From the NCBI RefSeq assembly GCF_900103835.1, contig NZ_FNID01000024.1:1-45372 (forward strand): a stretch of 45,372 bases of DNA, read 5' to 3'. Source of the stretch: Acetanaerobacterium elongatum (GTDB lineage: Bacteria; Bacillota; Clostridia; Oscillospirales; Ruminococcaceae). This document shows, piece by piece, positions 8,537-17,265 of the stretch; the first letter of the stretch is position 1, and the number at the start of each line of letters is the position of its first letter. The position numbers were made by a program, and so were the translations under genes. The notes below the pieces were generated by a model. That model was not told the DNA's origin and ran no database searches. It saw only the letters and a list, made by a program, of their open reading frames with translations.

Positions 8537-9508
8537 ATGAATAAGAAAAAGCTGTTATTCATACGTACGATAGCTTTCGCTTTAATTCTCACCATGACCC
8601 TTCCCCTTGCGGCTTGCAGCAGTAAGCCCACAGAGACCAGCAGTGTAGCCTCTTCCGAGGCCCCTTCTGTGCAGGAATCCTCGGTAGCGGAAGCTGCCCC
8701 CGCCAAGATTACCCCCGATACCCAGAAGAAGCTGGATGATGCAAAAGTCACCAACCCGGAAGTGGTTTCGTGGATTTCTATTCCCAACACCAACATCGAC
8801 TACCCCGTTCTGCAATCCCTTGAAGACAACTACAAATACGAGTCTAAGGACATAAACGGCAAAAAGACCGCCCTTGATACCAGCAAAATGGATAAGGATG
8901 TAGCCAACAACCTTGGCGGCACCAAAGCATTGGTTGGTGCTATCTATTTCGATGCTAAAGATATGGTTTCGCTAAAGAAGGAAGAAGCTTCAAAGAACCT
9001 TATCATTTACGGTCACAACTGGACCAATATCGTTGAGCCGTTCCGCATCGGCAACCAGAAGGATTACGATGTAATGTTCGCGCAGCTGAAGTCTTACACC
9101 GACGAAAACTTTGCTAAAACAAACCCCTATATCTACCTGAGCACCAACGGCGAAACCCAGGTGTATAAGGTATTCAGTGTGGTGTACTTCAATGCGTTCT
9201 GCAAGAACTATATCACCCCCAACCCCTCTGATGACGAGTTTAAAAAGCTTCTGGCCGACTCTCAGGCTCGCTCTTTGTATAAATACAACACTGAAGTAAG
9301 CACCGGCGATAACATCATCTCGCTGATTACCTGCTCTCGTAAGTACCCCAAGAGCCTCACTCAAGGCAACGGCTTTAATATCCAGCGTTTCGCTGTGCTT
9401 GCCCGTCTGCTGCGCCAGGGCGAAACCGATAAGGATGCTGTAACCGTAACCAAGAACACTGGCAACCTTGATCCGAAGTGGACGATGAAGTCCTTCAGCC
9501 TTTCCTGA
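8537..9508 (+). CDS. srtB: Class B sortase with lipoprotein signal (sortase 1)
   Basis: Sortase transpeptidase that would cut a C-terminal sorting signal and attach the protein to peptidoglycan. 323 residues. The sortase domain (about 75-290) has catalytic His160 (IIYGHNW), Cys266 (SLITCSR) and Arg284 (IQRFAVL), with class B features such as WISIPNTNIDYPV. Unlike usual sortases, which are held by an N-terminal membrane anchor, this one has a signal peptide ending in a lipobox, L24-A-A-C27, followed by a Ser/Pro-rich linker; lipid anchoring is therefore predicted. The ribosome site AGGAGG is eight bases before the ATG. It is the first of four sortase genes in a row, each with its own spacing and mostly its own terminator. 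Confidence 0.9.
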   Translation: MNKKKLLFIRTIAFALILTMTLPLAACSSKPTETSSVASSEAPSVQESSVAEAAPAKITPDTQKKLDDAKVTNPEVVSWISIPNTNIDYPVLQSLEDNYKYESKDINGKKTALDTSKMDKDVANNLGGTKALVGAIYFDAKDMVSLKKEEASKNLIIYGHNWTNIVEPFRIGNQKDYDVMFAQLKSYTDENFAKTNPYIYLSTNGETQVYKVFSVVYFNAFCKNYITPNPSDDEFKKLLADSQARSLYKYNTEVSTGDNIISLITCSRKYPKSLTQGNGFNIQRFAVLARLLRQGETDKDAVTVTKNTGNLDPKWTMKSFSLS

Positions 9509-9527
9509 TCAGCTAACAATTCTTTCA

Positions 9528-9556
9528 GCCCGTCTGCACTGCAGACGGGCTTTTTT
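9528..9556 (+). terminator. Terminator after sortase 1
   Basis: GCCCGTCTG (9528-9536) pairs with CAGACGGGC (9542-9550), followed by six T residues. Confidence 0.9.
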
Positions 9557-9716
9557 ATGCTCAGCTTCATTCAAAGCTTAAATGCGCTTGCCTGTTGTTT
9601 TAAATTGTTCTGGAAATTCAGTAAGAAATATGTTGATAGAATTGTTCATGAGAATATTTTGCCGAGTTTATATCTTAAAAGCAGAAATAATAAACCGTAT
9701 TCCTCCCATTTTCTGA

Positions 9717-9746
9717 TTGTCAACTCATTATTGGTTGTGGTATAAT
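9717..9746 (+). promoter_or_regulatory. Promoter of second sortase gene
   Basis: TTGTCA (9717-9722), an 18-base spacer and a perfect TATAAT (9741-9746), giving a leader of about 40 bases before the GTG start at 9795. Confidence 0.7.
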
Positions 9747-9794
9747 TTATTTGTTTTTACTAGTAATTTATTCTTCTTCCCGGGAGGACTGCAT

Positions 9795-10799
9795 GTGAAA
9801 AAGCTTACCGATCTGGCTGGTTTGATTGGCACGAACCCTAAAAGATTATCCGGTGCTATGGTGATACTTCTTGCGGTTGCGGTGCTAGCTGACAGCTTGT
9901 CTTGGGGTTCATTGCATAATGCCATGATTTCAAGTGCTCCTAACACTATTAAATATAATGTTGCCGGAACCGTAACGGCTCCGGTATTTGAACAGCCCGA
10001 ATATATCATTTCAAAAAGCGCGCGGTTAGAGCTCCCTTCGCTGGAACTGGCGGAAGGCATCTCTATGACCGATGCTGAGTTTGAGGCCGAGCAGAAGCTT
10101 ATTGCGGCACGCGGCAAAGGCATCGGCGGAAAGTCCGGAGCCCCGGTAGCCGGCACAGGCGGCGCTTCCATCAACTATGGTGCGGTTCCCTCGGGCGGGA
10201 GCGGGCAAGACAGTCTTTCCTACTGGCAGAGTATAAACCCCGATACGGTAGCATTTTTGCATATACCGGGAACGGCTATCGATTACCCTGTTATGCGCGG
10301 CACCTCTTACGAGCATCGGCAATTTGACGGCTCCTACGGCAAAAAGCCCGGTTCGCTGTGGGTACACACCGGCAGCCTTTCTTCCCGCGGTGCGATGCAG
10401 GGCAACACCGTTATCACTGGCCATAACTGGGGTAACTGTACCGGTGCATACCCCTTTATTGGCGCGGTAACCTATGCCGGGCGGATGGATCAGCTGCTTT
10501 CTTATACCTCTCCTGCGTTTGCGGCCTCCAACCCCTATATCACCCTTTCCATCCCCGGCGATGATATTACCCTCGCCGTAATCGCCGCATTCTATGTACC
10601 CAACATCTATAACGACAGCGACTGCATCTATAACGGAGACCCTGTCTACCTTGCCAACAGTGCGAAGGCCAGAAGCCTGTTCGGCTCGGGCATTGAGGTA
10701 GGTTCCGGCGATAAGCTGGTAACCTTCTTTACCTGCTCGCGCTACCTGCGCACCGGCGCCTTGCAGCGTTTTGTTGTGGTTACAAAGATTGTGGGGTAA
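9795..10799 (+). CDS. srtB: Class B sortase with membrane anchor (sortase 2)
   Basis: A 334-residue sortase. It starts with GTG at 9795, seven bases after GGGAGG; upstream in-frame ATG 9717 lies inside the -35 box and is excluded. It has an N-terminal uncleaved membrane segment (about 20-36), a Gly/Ser-rich linker (about 100-140) and the sortase domain (about 145-332), with His210 (VITGHNW), Cys314 (FFTCSR) and Arg325 (LQRFVVV). AFLHIPGTAIDYPVM is the usual class B beta-strand. This is the only one of the four that is anchored in the classical way; it is also the most diverged, which suggests a different substrate or position in the cluster. Own promoter and terminator. Confidence 0.9.
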   Translation: MKKLTDLAGLIGTNPKRLSGAMVILLAVAVLADSLSWGSLHNAMISSAPNTIKYNVAGTVTAPVFEQPEYIISKSARLELPSLELAEGISMTDAEFEAEQKLIAARGKGIGGKSGAPVAGTGGASINYGAVPSGGSGQDSLSYWQSINPDTVAFLHIPGTAIDYPVMRGTSYEHRQFDGSYGKKPGSLWVHTGSLSSRGAMQGNTVITGHNWGNCTGAYPFIGAVTYAGRMDQLLSYTSPAFAASNPYITLSIPGDDITLAVIAAFYVPNIYNDSDCIYNGDPVYLANSAKARSLFGSGIEVGSGDKLVTFFTCSRYLRTGALQRFVVVTKIVG

Positions 10800-10838
10800 C
10801 AAGGCACTCTTATAAGAGGCTTAATCGACCTGTTTTTA

Positions 10839-10868
10839 ACGGGGCAGGATGCTTTCCTGCCCCGTTTT
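10839..10868 (+). terminator. Terminator after sortase 2
   Basis: ACGGGGCAGGA (10839-10849) pairs with TCCTGCCCCGT (10855-10865), followed by TTTTATTTT. Confidence 0.9.
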
Positions 10869-10955
10869 ATTTTACCTTAATGCAATAATTTCTTTATTTA
10901 TTTGCACCTTATTATAAATCGTCGATTCTATTTGTGTCTGCTGTCTGGAGGTTTT

Positions 10956-11825
10956 ATGCAGAAAAATAACAAGAGGCTACAGTTTAAACTATGTTCTGCC
11001 GCTCTTTGGTGTGTGCTGCTCACGCTGTTCTTTTCATCCTGTTCTCCGGCAGCACCGGTTATCGCACAAGAAGTCGTAAGCACCCCCGAACCGGAATACA
11101 GCTCTTCGCATGCAGTAATTGGGAGTTCATCTGATGAAGAACCGCCCTACGGTGTCCCCAAAATCCCCGGCAAAGAGCTTACCGAAAAGCTTGCGCAGAC
11201 TTTTCCCGTTGGCAAAGCCTACGGTTGGCTTACGGTTCCCGGCACAACCATTGATAATGCGGTAATGTATAGCCCCGAAAGCAACGATGTCTATCTTGAG
11301 CAGCGTATCAATTACGAGGGCAAAGAGAGTAAGGCTGGATTAATCTTTGCCGATTACCGCGATAATATGGGTAACCGGAATGAGCTTTGCCGCAACACGG
11401 TAATCTATGGGCATAATGTGGAGATTTGGGGCAGTAACAACGGCAAGCGCTTTTCGCAGCTTTTAAAATACACCGACCTTGACTTTGCGAAGAACAACCA
11501 GTTCATCACCTTCTCTACCCCTACCGATGAAATGGTTTGGCAGGTGTTCGCCACCTTTTATACCGATACCAATCTGGATTACGTCGATACCAATCCCTCC
11601 GATGAGAAGCTGATGTATATTGTCTCCGAGGCAGGGCAGCGCACCGAGAACTTCTTTGATGTAGAGGTTACCCCAAAGGACAAGATTCTTACCCTTTCAA
11701 CCTGTGCTTACGACTTTGGGGTGGTTACCAAAAGGTTTGTCGTGATGGCGAAGCTGCTGGATTCCAACGCTGTTTTTAAGCCTGCGGAGGTAATAAAGAA
11801 CGAAAGCCCCAAAAAGCCTTCATAG
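10956..11825 (+). CDS. srtB: Class B sortase with lipoprotein-like signal (sortase 3)
   Basis: A 289-residue sortase from the ATG at 10956, with GGAGG four bases upstream (10947-10951); the longer frame from 10902 lacks a ribosome site. The hydrophobic N-terminus ends in LFFSSC (Cys29), a slightly loose lipobox. The catalytic residues are His153 (VIYGHN), Cys250 (LTLSTC) and Arg260 (KRFVVMAKLL). The domain from about residue 62 onward is closely similar to sortase 4 (shared blocks GKAYGWLTVPGTTIDNAV and NQFITFSTPTDEMVWQVFAT), which points to a tandem duplication. No terminator was found between this gene and sortase 4. Confidence 0.88.
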   Translation: MQKNNKRLQFKLCSAALWCVLLTLFFSSCSPAAPVIAQEVVSTPEPEYSSSHAVIGSSSDEEPPYGVPKIPGKELTEKLAQTFPVGKAYGWLTVPGTTIDNAVMYSPESNDVYLEQRINYEGKESKAGLIFADYRDNMGNRNELCRNTVIYGHNVEIWGSNNGKRFSQLLKYTDLDFAKNNQFITFSTPTDEMVWQVFATFYTDTNLDYVDTNPSDEKLMYIVSEAGQRTENFFDVEVTPKDKILTLSTCAYDFGVVTKRFVVMAKLLDSNAVFKPAEVIKNESPKKPS

Positions 11826-11941
11826 AAGCGCTCTCTCTTCCTTCTTCAAATTATCAGTGACTCCCCTCGTTACTTATGCTGATTCCACGTTCTACTAATT
11901 AATATGTTAATATTTCTTGTATTTTTTGTTTTCAATTTCAT

Positions 11942-11959
11942 GATATAATAGCTTATAAT
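11942..11959 (+). promoter_or_regulatory. Possible promoter (tandem -10 elements) of sortase 4
   Basis: TGATATAAT (11942-11950 region, extended -10 form) and a second TATAAT (11954-11959) lie in an AT-rich stretch upstream of sortase 4. No convincing -35 box was found at the right distance, so this is weak. Confidence 0.35.
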
Positions 11960-12073
11960 GCTAATTCCTCATTAAAACCTTTTTAAATCAGCGCTTCCGC
12001 TCGATTTTTAAGAAATATTCTTGAATGGTTCTTATAAAAGGGATAAGTATATGTTGTTTAAACGGAGGACGTT

Positions 12074-12991
12074 ATGCAGACCACGAAACCAGCCTCAGGG
12101 TCATGGCGGCACAGGTTTTTAAAGCGGTTCAGCTTTCTGCTTGTTTTAGGTGCGCTGCTTGCCGCAACCCTTTCCGCCTGCACCCCTTCCCAGCCTGCGC
12201 AGCCCTCGGATGTAATCAGCAGCTCAGCGCCAGTAAGCTCTTCTTCCAAAAGCGTGGAGGACTATATTCCCGAAAAGCCGCCGTATGGTGACCCAAAGGT
12301 GCCTGATAAGGCAATAACCGATAAGCTTTCACAAACCTTCAAGGTAGGCAAGGCGTACGGCTGGCTTACCGTGCCCGGTACTACCATTGATAACGCTGTA
12401 CTGTACAGCCCCAAGAACAATAATGTGTATCTTGACCAACGTGTGAACTATGAAGGAAACTGGGACTATTCCGGCCTGATTTTTGCTGATTTTAGAAATA
12501 ACCTTGGCAACCGAACCGAGCTCAAACGCAATACGGTAATCTACGGGCATAACATCGAGGTTGGCGGCAGCAACAACGGTGCACGTTTTTCTCAGCTGCT
12601 AAAATACGAAGACCTTGAGTTTGCCAAGAAGAATCAGTTTATTACCTTCTCTACCCCCACCGACGAGATGGTGTGGCAGGTTTTTGCAACCTTTACAACC
12701 GACACAAACTTCTACTACATCGAAACCGACCCAACCGATGATGAGCTCCAGTTTATCATCTCCGAGGCGTTTCAGCGTTCTGAGCACATGTTTGATGTGG
12801 ATGTAACCACACATGATAAGATACTTACGCTTTCCACCTGTACCTATAAATACAAGGGTGCGCTCGGTAAAGCCCGCGAGGACCAGCGCTTTGTGGTAAT
12901 GGCAAAGCTGCTCTCACCCGAAGGAACACCGCTCCCCGCAGAGGTTATTAAAAACGAAAACCCCAAGCTTCCCTCCTTTGTTAAGAAATAG
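12074..12991 (+). CDS. srtB: Class B sortase with lipoprotein signal (sortase 4)
   Basis: A 305-residue sortase with GGAGG five bases before the ATG. The basic N-terminus (WRHRFLKR) is followed by a hydrophobic stretch ending in the lipobox L33-S-A-C36 and a Ser-rich linker. The catalytic residues are His159 (VIYGHN), Cys256 (LTLSTC) and Arg272 (DQRFVVMAKLL). It is a near duplicate of sortase 3 but has a longer loop between Cys and Arg (about 15 residues against 9). Lipid anchoring of the enzyme on the outer face of the membrane is predicted from the lipobox. The likely substrate signal, NPNTG, is carried by the protein encoded at 24663. Confidence 0.9.
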   Translation: MQTTKPASGSWRHRFLKRFSFLLVLGALLAATLSACTPSQPAQPSDVISSSAPVSSSSKSVEDYIPEKPPYGDPKVPDKAITDKLSQTFKVGKAYGWLTVPGTTIDNAVLYSPKNNNVYLDQRVNYEGNWDYSGLIFADFRNNLGNRTELKRNTVIYGHNIEVGGSNNGARFSQLLKYEDLEFAKKNQFITFSTPTDEMVWQVFATFTTDTNFYYIETDPTDDELQFIISEAFQRSEHMFDVDVTTHDKILTLSTCTYKYKGALGKAREDQRFVVMAKLLSPEGTPLPAEVIKNENPKLPSFVKK

Positions 12992-13247
12992 TAATACTGG
13001 TTTACCCGTAAGGTTGCTCCCTACGGGTAATTTATTTGGATAGATTAACGTATTATTGGGCTCTTTGTCATAGCGGCGAAATGATAATTGATGGGCGAGT
13101 GATTCAAAACAAGGCTGGCTTGGCTTTATGTATGTTCAATGCTATACGGTTGATGCTAATAACACGGATTAATCTATATAAAGCTGAATAATACCTGTTG
13201 CTTTTGGGTGGCTAATGGTGCAGCAAAGATTTATTGTGTTATATATA
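12992..13247. other. Intergenic stretch between sortase 4 and the GntR operon
   Basis: Apart from the terminator at 13002-13030 no gene or structure was recognised up to the promoter at 13248. Confidence 0.4.
13002..13030 (+). terminator. Terminator after sortase 4
   Basis: TTACCCGTA (13002-13010) pairs with TACGGGTAA (13022-13030), followed by TTTATTT. Confidence 0.75.
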
Positions 13248-13276
13248 TTGACATCATCAACAATATTCGATATGAT
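13248..13276 (+). promoter_or_regulatory. Promoter of the GntR/ABC operon
   Basis: Consensus TTGACA (13248-13253), a 17-base spacer and TATGAT (13271-13276). Transcription should start near 13283, leaving a leader of about 60 bases. Confidence 0.8.
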
Positions 13277-13308
13277 AACTGTATTAAGAGACGTAGTACA
13301 GTTAATAC
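13277..13308. promoter_or_regulatory. Candidate GntR operator (inverted repeats over the start of transcription)
   Basis: AACTGTA (13277-13283) and TACAGTT (13297-13303) form a perfect inverted repeat; GTATTAA (13281-13287) and TTAATAC (13302-13308) form a second, overlapping one. They begin right behind the -10 box, where a repressor would block transcription. YtrA-type regulators usually control their own operon, so autoregulation is inferred. Confidence 0.5.
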
Positions 13309-13344
13309 ATTGGCAGAGATATTTCAAAGGAGCGGTGCGATGCC

Positions 13345-13722
13345 ATGATGATTTCCATCGATCTTACCGACAGGCGGCCCATCTATGAGCAGCTCAAAGA
13401 AAATGTCATTCGTCTTGCAATGCTGGGGGTACTTGCGCCCGACGAGCAGCTGCCCTCGGTGCGCACACTCGCGAAGCAGCTTGCGGTAAACCCCAATACG
13501 GTGCAGAAGGCTTATCAGGATTTGGAGCACGAAGGGTTTATCTATTCCGCACCCGGGCGCGGCAGCTTCATCTCGGCCGGTATGTCTGAGAGCAAGCGGC
13601 TGAAGGAAGAGGCCCGCGAAAGCCTGCAAAAGGCGTGTATCCAGTGCAGGCTGGTAAACATTAATAGAGAAGAGGCGGCAGAGATACTAAGTGCCGCGTA
13701 TCAGGAGAAGCTTGAGAAATAG
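13345..13722 (+). CDS. GntR-family (YtrA-type) transcriptional regulator
   Basis: A 125-residue short GntR protein. It has the winged HTH at about 10-75 (PIYEQLKENV, LPSVRTLAKQLAVNPNTVQKAYQDLE) and only a short helical tail instead of a ligand domain, as in the YtrA subfamily. AAAGGAG lies 11 bases before the ATG. It is followed 39 bases later by an ABC ATPase gene and then a permease gene, the standard arrangement for YtrA-type repressors of cell-envelope-stress ABC transporters. The operator candidate at 13277-13308 would make it autoregulatory. The inducer is unknown. Confidence 0.9.
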   Translation: MMISIDLTDRRPIYEQLKENVIRLAMLGVLAPDEQLPSVRTLAKQLAVNPNTVQKAYQDLEHEGFIYSAPGRGSFISAGMSESKRLKEEARESLQKACIQCRLVNINREEAAEILSAAYQEKLEK

Positions 13723-13761
13723 AACATGCTTTGCTCGATGAGAGAAAGGAATGGTCATAGC

Positions 13762-14661
13762 ATGATAGAGGTAAATACAGTTACCAAGCTGTTTGACGAA
13801 ACCAAGGCGCTCGATAACGTAAGCATGAGGATGAAGCAGGGGGGCGTATACGGGCTGATCGGTTCCAACGGTTCGGGCAAATCCACCCTGCTGCGTATCA
13901 TCTCGGGCGTATACCGCACCGACGGCGGAAGCGTTACCATTGAAGGCGAGAGCACCTTTGAAAATACGGCACTCAAGGATCGCATCTTCTTTGTGAGTGA
14001 TGAGCCCTACTTTTTTAGTCAGTACACCATTCACGATGCCGCAAAGTTCTACCGCCAGTACTATTCCAACTGGGATGAGGCCACCTTCAAGCGGTTGTGC
14101 GAAATCTTCCCGCTGAACTATAAAAAGAAGATACACACCTTCTCTAAGGGGATGAAGCGGCAGGCGTCGCTGCTGCTGGCGCTTTCCGCAAACCCCGATT
14201 ACCTGCTGCTGGATGAGGCGTTTGATGGGTTGGACGCCGTAATCCGCAGCCTGCTAAAACGTATTATCGCGGAAAAGGTGGTAGATAAAAACCTTACTAC
14301 CGTTATCACCTCGCACAACCTTCGCGAGCTGGAGGATCTCTGCACGCAGATTGGCCTGCTGCACTACGGAAAGCTGGTGATGGAGCGGGATTACGACAGC
14401 CTGAAGGACAGTATGCACAAGGTGCAGCTGGCATTTGAGCAGGCCCCCGACGAGGAGAAGCTCAAAACACTTGCGCCGCTGAAAACCGAGCTTTCGGGCC
14501 GGGTAGTTACCCTGATTCTGCGCGGGGAGCGGGAAGAGCTAAAGCCCAAGCTGGATGCATTCAACCCCATCTTTATAGAGATGCTGCCGTTAACGCTTGA
14601 GGAGATATTCCTGTATGAAATGGAGGGAACCGGCTATGACTTCAGCCAGATCATGGACTAA
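13762..14661 (+). CDS. ABC transporter ATP-binding protein (YtrB/ABC-2 type)
   Basis: A 299-residue ATPase. It has Walker A GSNGSGKST (residues about 34-42), signature FSKGMKRQ (about 133), Walker B YLLLDEAFDGLD (about 151) and switch His in VITSHNLREL. The C-terminal part (about 210-299) is a small accessory domain of the kind seen in ABC-2 exporters. The start is taken as the ATG at 13762 (MIEVNTVTKLF), 11 bases after AGAAAGGA; ATGs at 13726 and 13738 are in frame but lack a good site. Its stop overlaps the start of the permease gene, so the two are translated together. It pairs with the next gene as one transporter. Confidence 0.9.
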   Translation: MIEVNTVTKLFDETKALDNVSMRMKQGGVYGLIGSNGSGKSTLLRIISGVYRTDGGSVTIEGESTFENTALKDRIFFVSDEPYFFSQYTIHDAAKFYRQYYSNWDEATFKRLCEIFPLNYKKKIHTFSKGMKRQASLLLALSANPDYLLLDEAFDGLDAVIRSLLKRIIAEKVVDKNLTTVITSHNLRELEDLCTQIGLLHYGKLVMERDYDSLKDSMHKVQLAFEQAPDEEKLKTLAPLKTELSGRVVTLILRGEREELKPKLDAFNPIFIEMLPLTLEEIFLYEMEGTGYDFSQIMD

Positions 14662-17044
14662 CCGCCGGGGGCTTGGCCTGTATCTGCACACCGTAAAGGG
14701 CCACATCGGCCTGATGGTTGCGTTTTTTCTGCTGCTCACCCTCACCGGGCCGCTGCCGTATACCATCAGCTCCCTGAGCGTATTGGCACAGATGCGCAAC
14801 GGCGGATTGATTGGCGCAAGCAGCGGCAGTATCTATGCCTCGCAATACCCGCAGGAGAATTTGTTTGCTTTCCTTATAATTACACTTATTGGCTCGCTGG
14901 TGATAGGGCTTATTACCACCGCATACATGCACAACCGCAGCGCGATGGATCTGTATGGCGCTCTGCCGATAAAACGCCAGCATCTGCTGCTTTCTAAGGC
15001 GCTGGCAGGTGTTACGGTAATCCTGATTCCGTACATCCTTTCAACATCCCTGCTCTTTGTTGCACAGGGTGTTCTGCAGGCCTATAAGGTGGATACCCTG
15101 CAATGGATGATCAGCTTTGGTTCCTTCGCTGTTTACGCAATAGGGGTTTATATCATCTGTGTGTTCAGTGCCGTTACTACGGGCGCTGTGTTTGATACGG
15201 CGGTGTTTACCCTGGCACTTTGCGGTGCGCCCAGCATCATCCTGCTGCTTGATCGTATGTTCACGCAGATTGCTTTAATCGGTTACCAGACCGCCGATGA
15301 TATGAACACCATCATTCTGGGGCTTTCGCCGGTGGCATCGTCGGTAGCGAGGCTTTTTGACAACAGTGTGATCGGGCAAAACAGCTATGTAATCCGCAGC
15401 TTTATTATCTGGCCGATTGCCATCGCTCTGCTTGCATGGGCTGCCCTTGCGCTTTATCAGCGCAGAAGAACCGAAATTGCAGGTACATCAAAGCCCAGCG
15501 GCGTTTTGCAGATTATTATGAAGCTGATGGCGGCCAATATCGCGGGCATTCTTACCGCAGCGCTGTTTGCCGAAACACTGAACAATACCTGGCCTATGGC
15601 TACGGCTGGGTTTTTAATCGGTGCGTTTGTGGCCTACTTTGTTGCCGAGGCAGTGCTGGCCCGCGGCTTTAAAACCTTTAAAAAGATGCTGTTGCAGTTT
15701 GCCGCGGTTGCCGCGGTAATCCTCACCTTTACCGGCATTCTTTATACCGGCGCGTTCGGGTACTCCGGCTATGTGCCCAAGGAGGATGAGGTAAAGGATG
15801 TGAATATCAGCTACAACGGTGCGGCAGAGTTTATGTACAAATTCTTCCCGACCGCCGATTGGCAGGATACCGGCTTTACAGAACCGGAGGTCATCCGTCA
15901 GGTTATTCTTGCACATCAGGCTATCACCACCTCACAGCAGTTCGGCAGGCTCAACCTGAACCGGAATAATCCCAGTGCCTCGGCAGACGGAATACTCAAC
16001 ACCTCTACCCAGATTACCTACACCCTAAAGAACGGGCAGACCGTAAAACGATTGTTTTCCGCAACGCCCGTTGAGGCAAGGGAAAAGATTTACGCCCTGA
16101 ACGGGCTTGCCGCCTTCCGTGCAAAAACCAATATTGCCTCTTATTTAAAGCCGGAGGATATTATATCGGTTACCCGTTCCGATTTTACCTTTGCACAAGA
16201 GCAGCCGATTACCCGCTTGAACAAGGAGCAGGCAACAGAGCTGCTAAAGGCACTCAAGGATGATGAAGCCGCACAAAGTTTTGAGCAGGTAATGTCTCCC
16301 CCCTCTCGCGAGCTGTTTACGATGGTTCTCAATTACACGGTAACCTATACCGATACAGAAGGCGGAAAGCATCAGGAGCTGCAGACGGGCAACGTCGCAA
16401 TAGCGCCGTGGTATAAGAATACCATAGCCGCACTTCGCAACATAGGTTGGGACATTACCGAAGTTCCCGATTACTCTGCTGTTACAGGGGCGTATATCCT
16501 GCAGCCGGAGGTTAACCTGTGGAGATACTGGGAATCCTACGCCAGCGAGCAAACCGGCGGGCAGGTAAGCACCACCGATGGCCTGCTGCCAACCAGCGAG
16601 CTTTATCAGCAGGCGTTATACAGCAAAGACCAATATTATAAAGAATACGGCACAGTCCCTATAACCGACGGCCAGACCTACGACGCCAATATGCTGGATT
16701 ATTATCTGAAGGGCCGTATTACCGACAAGGCACAGATAGAGGCACTTGCCAATGCCTGCGTAAAGCGGTATCTCGCACAGCCCGGCGAGAGGATTTACAC
16801 CGTGGCGTTTGAGGCCCCTGTTTCCAGTTTGCCTTCCGTTAACAACGGTATCTCAAGCAATATGATGATTTTTCTGCTGCCTGAAAGCAAGGCGCCAGCC
16901 TTTATAAACGAGCTGCCGTTTTTAAACTTTGAGAAGAATCAAACAGCGGGAACAACCGTGGCACAGAGCACCGGCACTGAATACCTGACACCCGAGCAAA
17001 AAGAGAAGGCATTTCAACAAATGGTAGAAGCGCAGAAGAATTAG
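14636..17044 (+). CDS. ABC-2-type permease with large extracytoplasmic C-terminal part
   Basis: An 802-residue membrane protein. About the first 375 residues hold several hydrophobic segments (for example GLMVAFFLLLTLTG, AFLIITLIGSLVIGL, LIPYILSTSLLFVAQ, AVAAVILTFTGILYTG). The remaining roughly 420 residues are hydrophilic and presumably face outward, and may match DUF6449, seen in Firmicutes ABC operons with YtrA regulators. The start ATG at 14636 has GGAGG nine bases upstream and overlaps the end of the ATPase gene by 26 bases. The transporter may export or detoxify a peptide or antibiotic (inference from the YtrA-type context); no substrate is visible. Confidence 0.82.
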   Translation: MTSARSWTNRRGLGLYLHTVKGHIGLMVAFFLLLTLTGPLPYTISSLSVLAQMRNGGLIGASSGSIYASQYPQENLFAFLIITLIGSLVIGLITTAYMHNRSAMDLYGALPIKRQHLLLSKALAGVTVILIPYILSTSLLFVAQGVLQAYKVDTLQWMISFGSFAVYAIGVYIICVFSAVTTGAVFDTAVFTLALCGAPSIILLLDRMFTQIALIGYQTADDMNTIILGLSPVASSVARLFDNSVIGQNSYVIRSFIIWPIAIALLAWAALALYQRRRTEIAGTSKPSGVLQIIMKLMAANIAGILTAALFAETLNNTWPMATAGFLIGAFVAYFVAEAVLARGFKTFKKMLLQFAAVAAVILTFTGILYTGAFGYSGYVPKEDEVKDVNISYNGAAEFMYKFFPTADWQDTGFTEPEVIRQVILAHQAITTSQQFGRLNLNRNNPSASADGILNTSTQITYTLKNGQTVKRLFSATPVEAREKIYALNGLAAFRAKTNIASYLKPEDIISVTRSDFTFAQEQPITRLNKEQATELLKALKDDEAAQSFEQVMSPPSRELFTMVLNYTVTYTDTEGGKHQELQTGNVAIAPWYKNTIAALRNIGWDITEVPDYSAVTGAYILQPEVNLWRYWESYASEQTGGQVSTTDGLLPTSELYQQALYSKDQYYKEYGTVPITDGQTYDANMLDYYLKGRITDKAQIEALANACVKRYLAQPGERIYTVAFEAPVSSLPSVNNGISSNMMIFLLPESKAPAFINELPFLNFEKNQTAGTTVAQSTGTEYLTPEQKEKAFQQMVEAQKN

Positions 17045-17057
17045 CGGTCCACCATCA

Positions 17058-17112
17058 AGCGGGCACAGTAAGGGGGCGCGGTAGGATTACCGTGCCCCTT
17101 ACTGTGCCCGCT
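17058..17112. repeat. Long, nearly perfect hairpin after the permease gene
   Basis: AGCGGGCACAGTAAGGGG (17058-17075) and CCCCTTACTGTGCCCGCT (17095-17112) pair over 18 bp without mismatch. The loop contains a further inner stem around CGGTA/TACCG. It lies 14 bases after the permease stop. There is no T tract, so it is unlike the other terminators here; it may stop transcription weakly, protect mRNA ends, or be a small mobile palindromic repeat. Confidence 0.7.
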
Positions 17113-17265
17113 ACTACAAAATCTTAAATTTAAATAATTTTATCACAACTGAGGTGTAGAGTTTCTTTATTCCCATTCGTTATTATATTGGAGTGTTTAA
17201 TAGAAGGGAGGGGTTTATTGTGAAAATGTCGTTGAGATGCGTGCATACCGGGCTTATTAAAGCGT

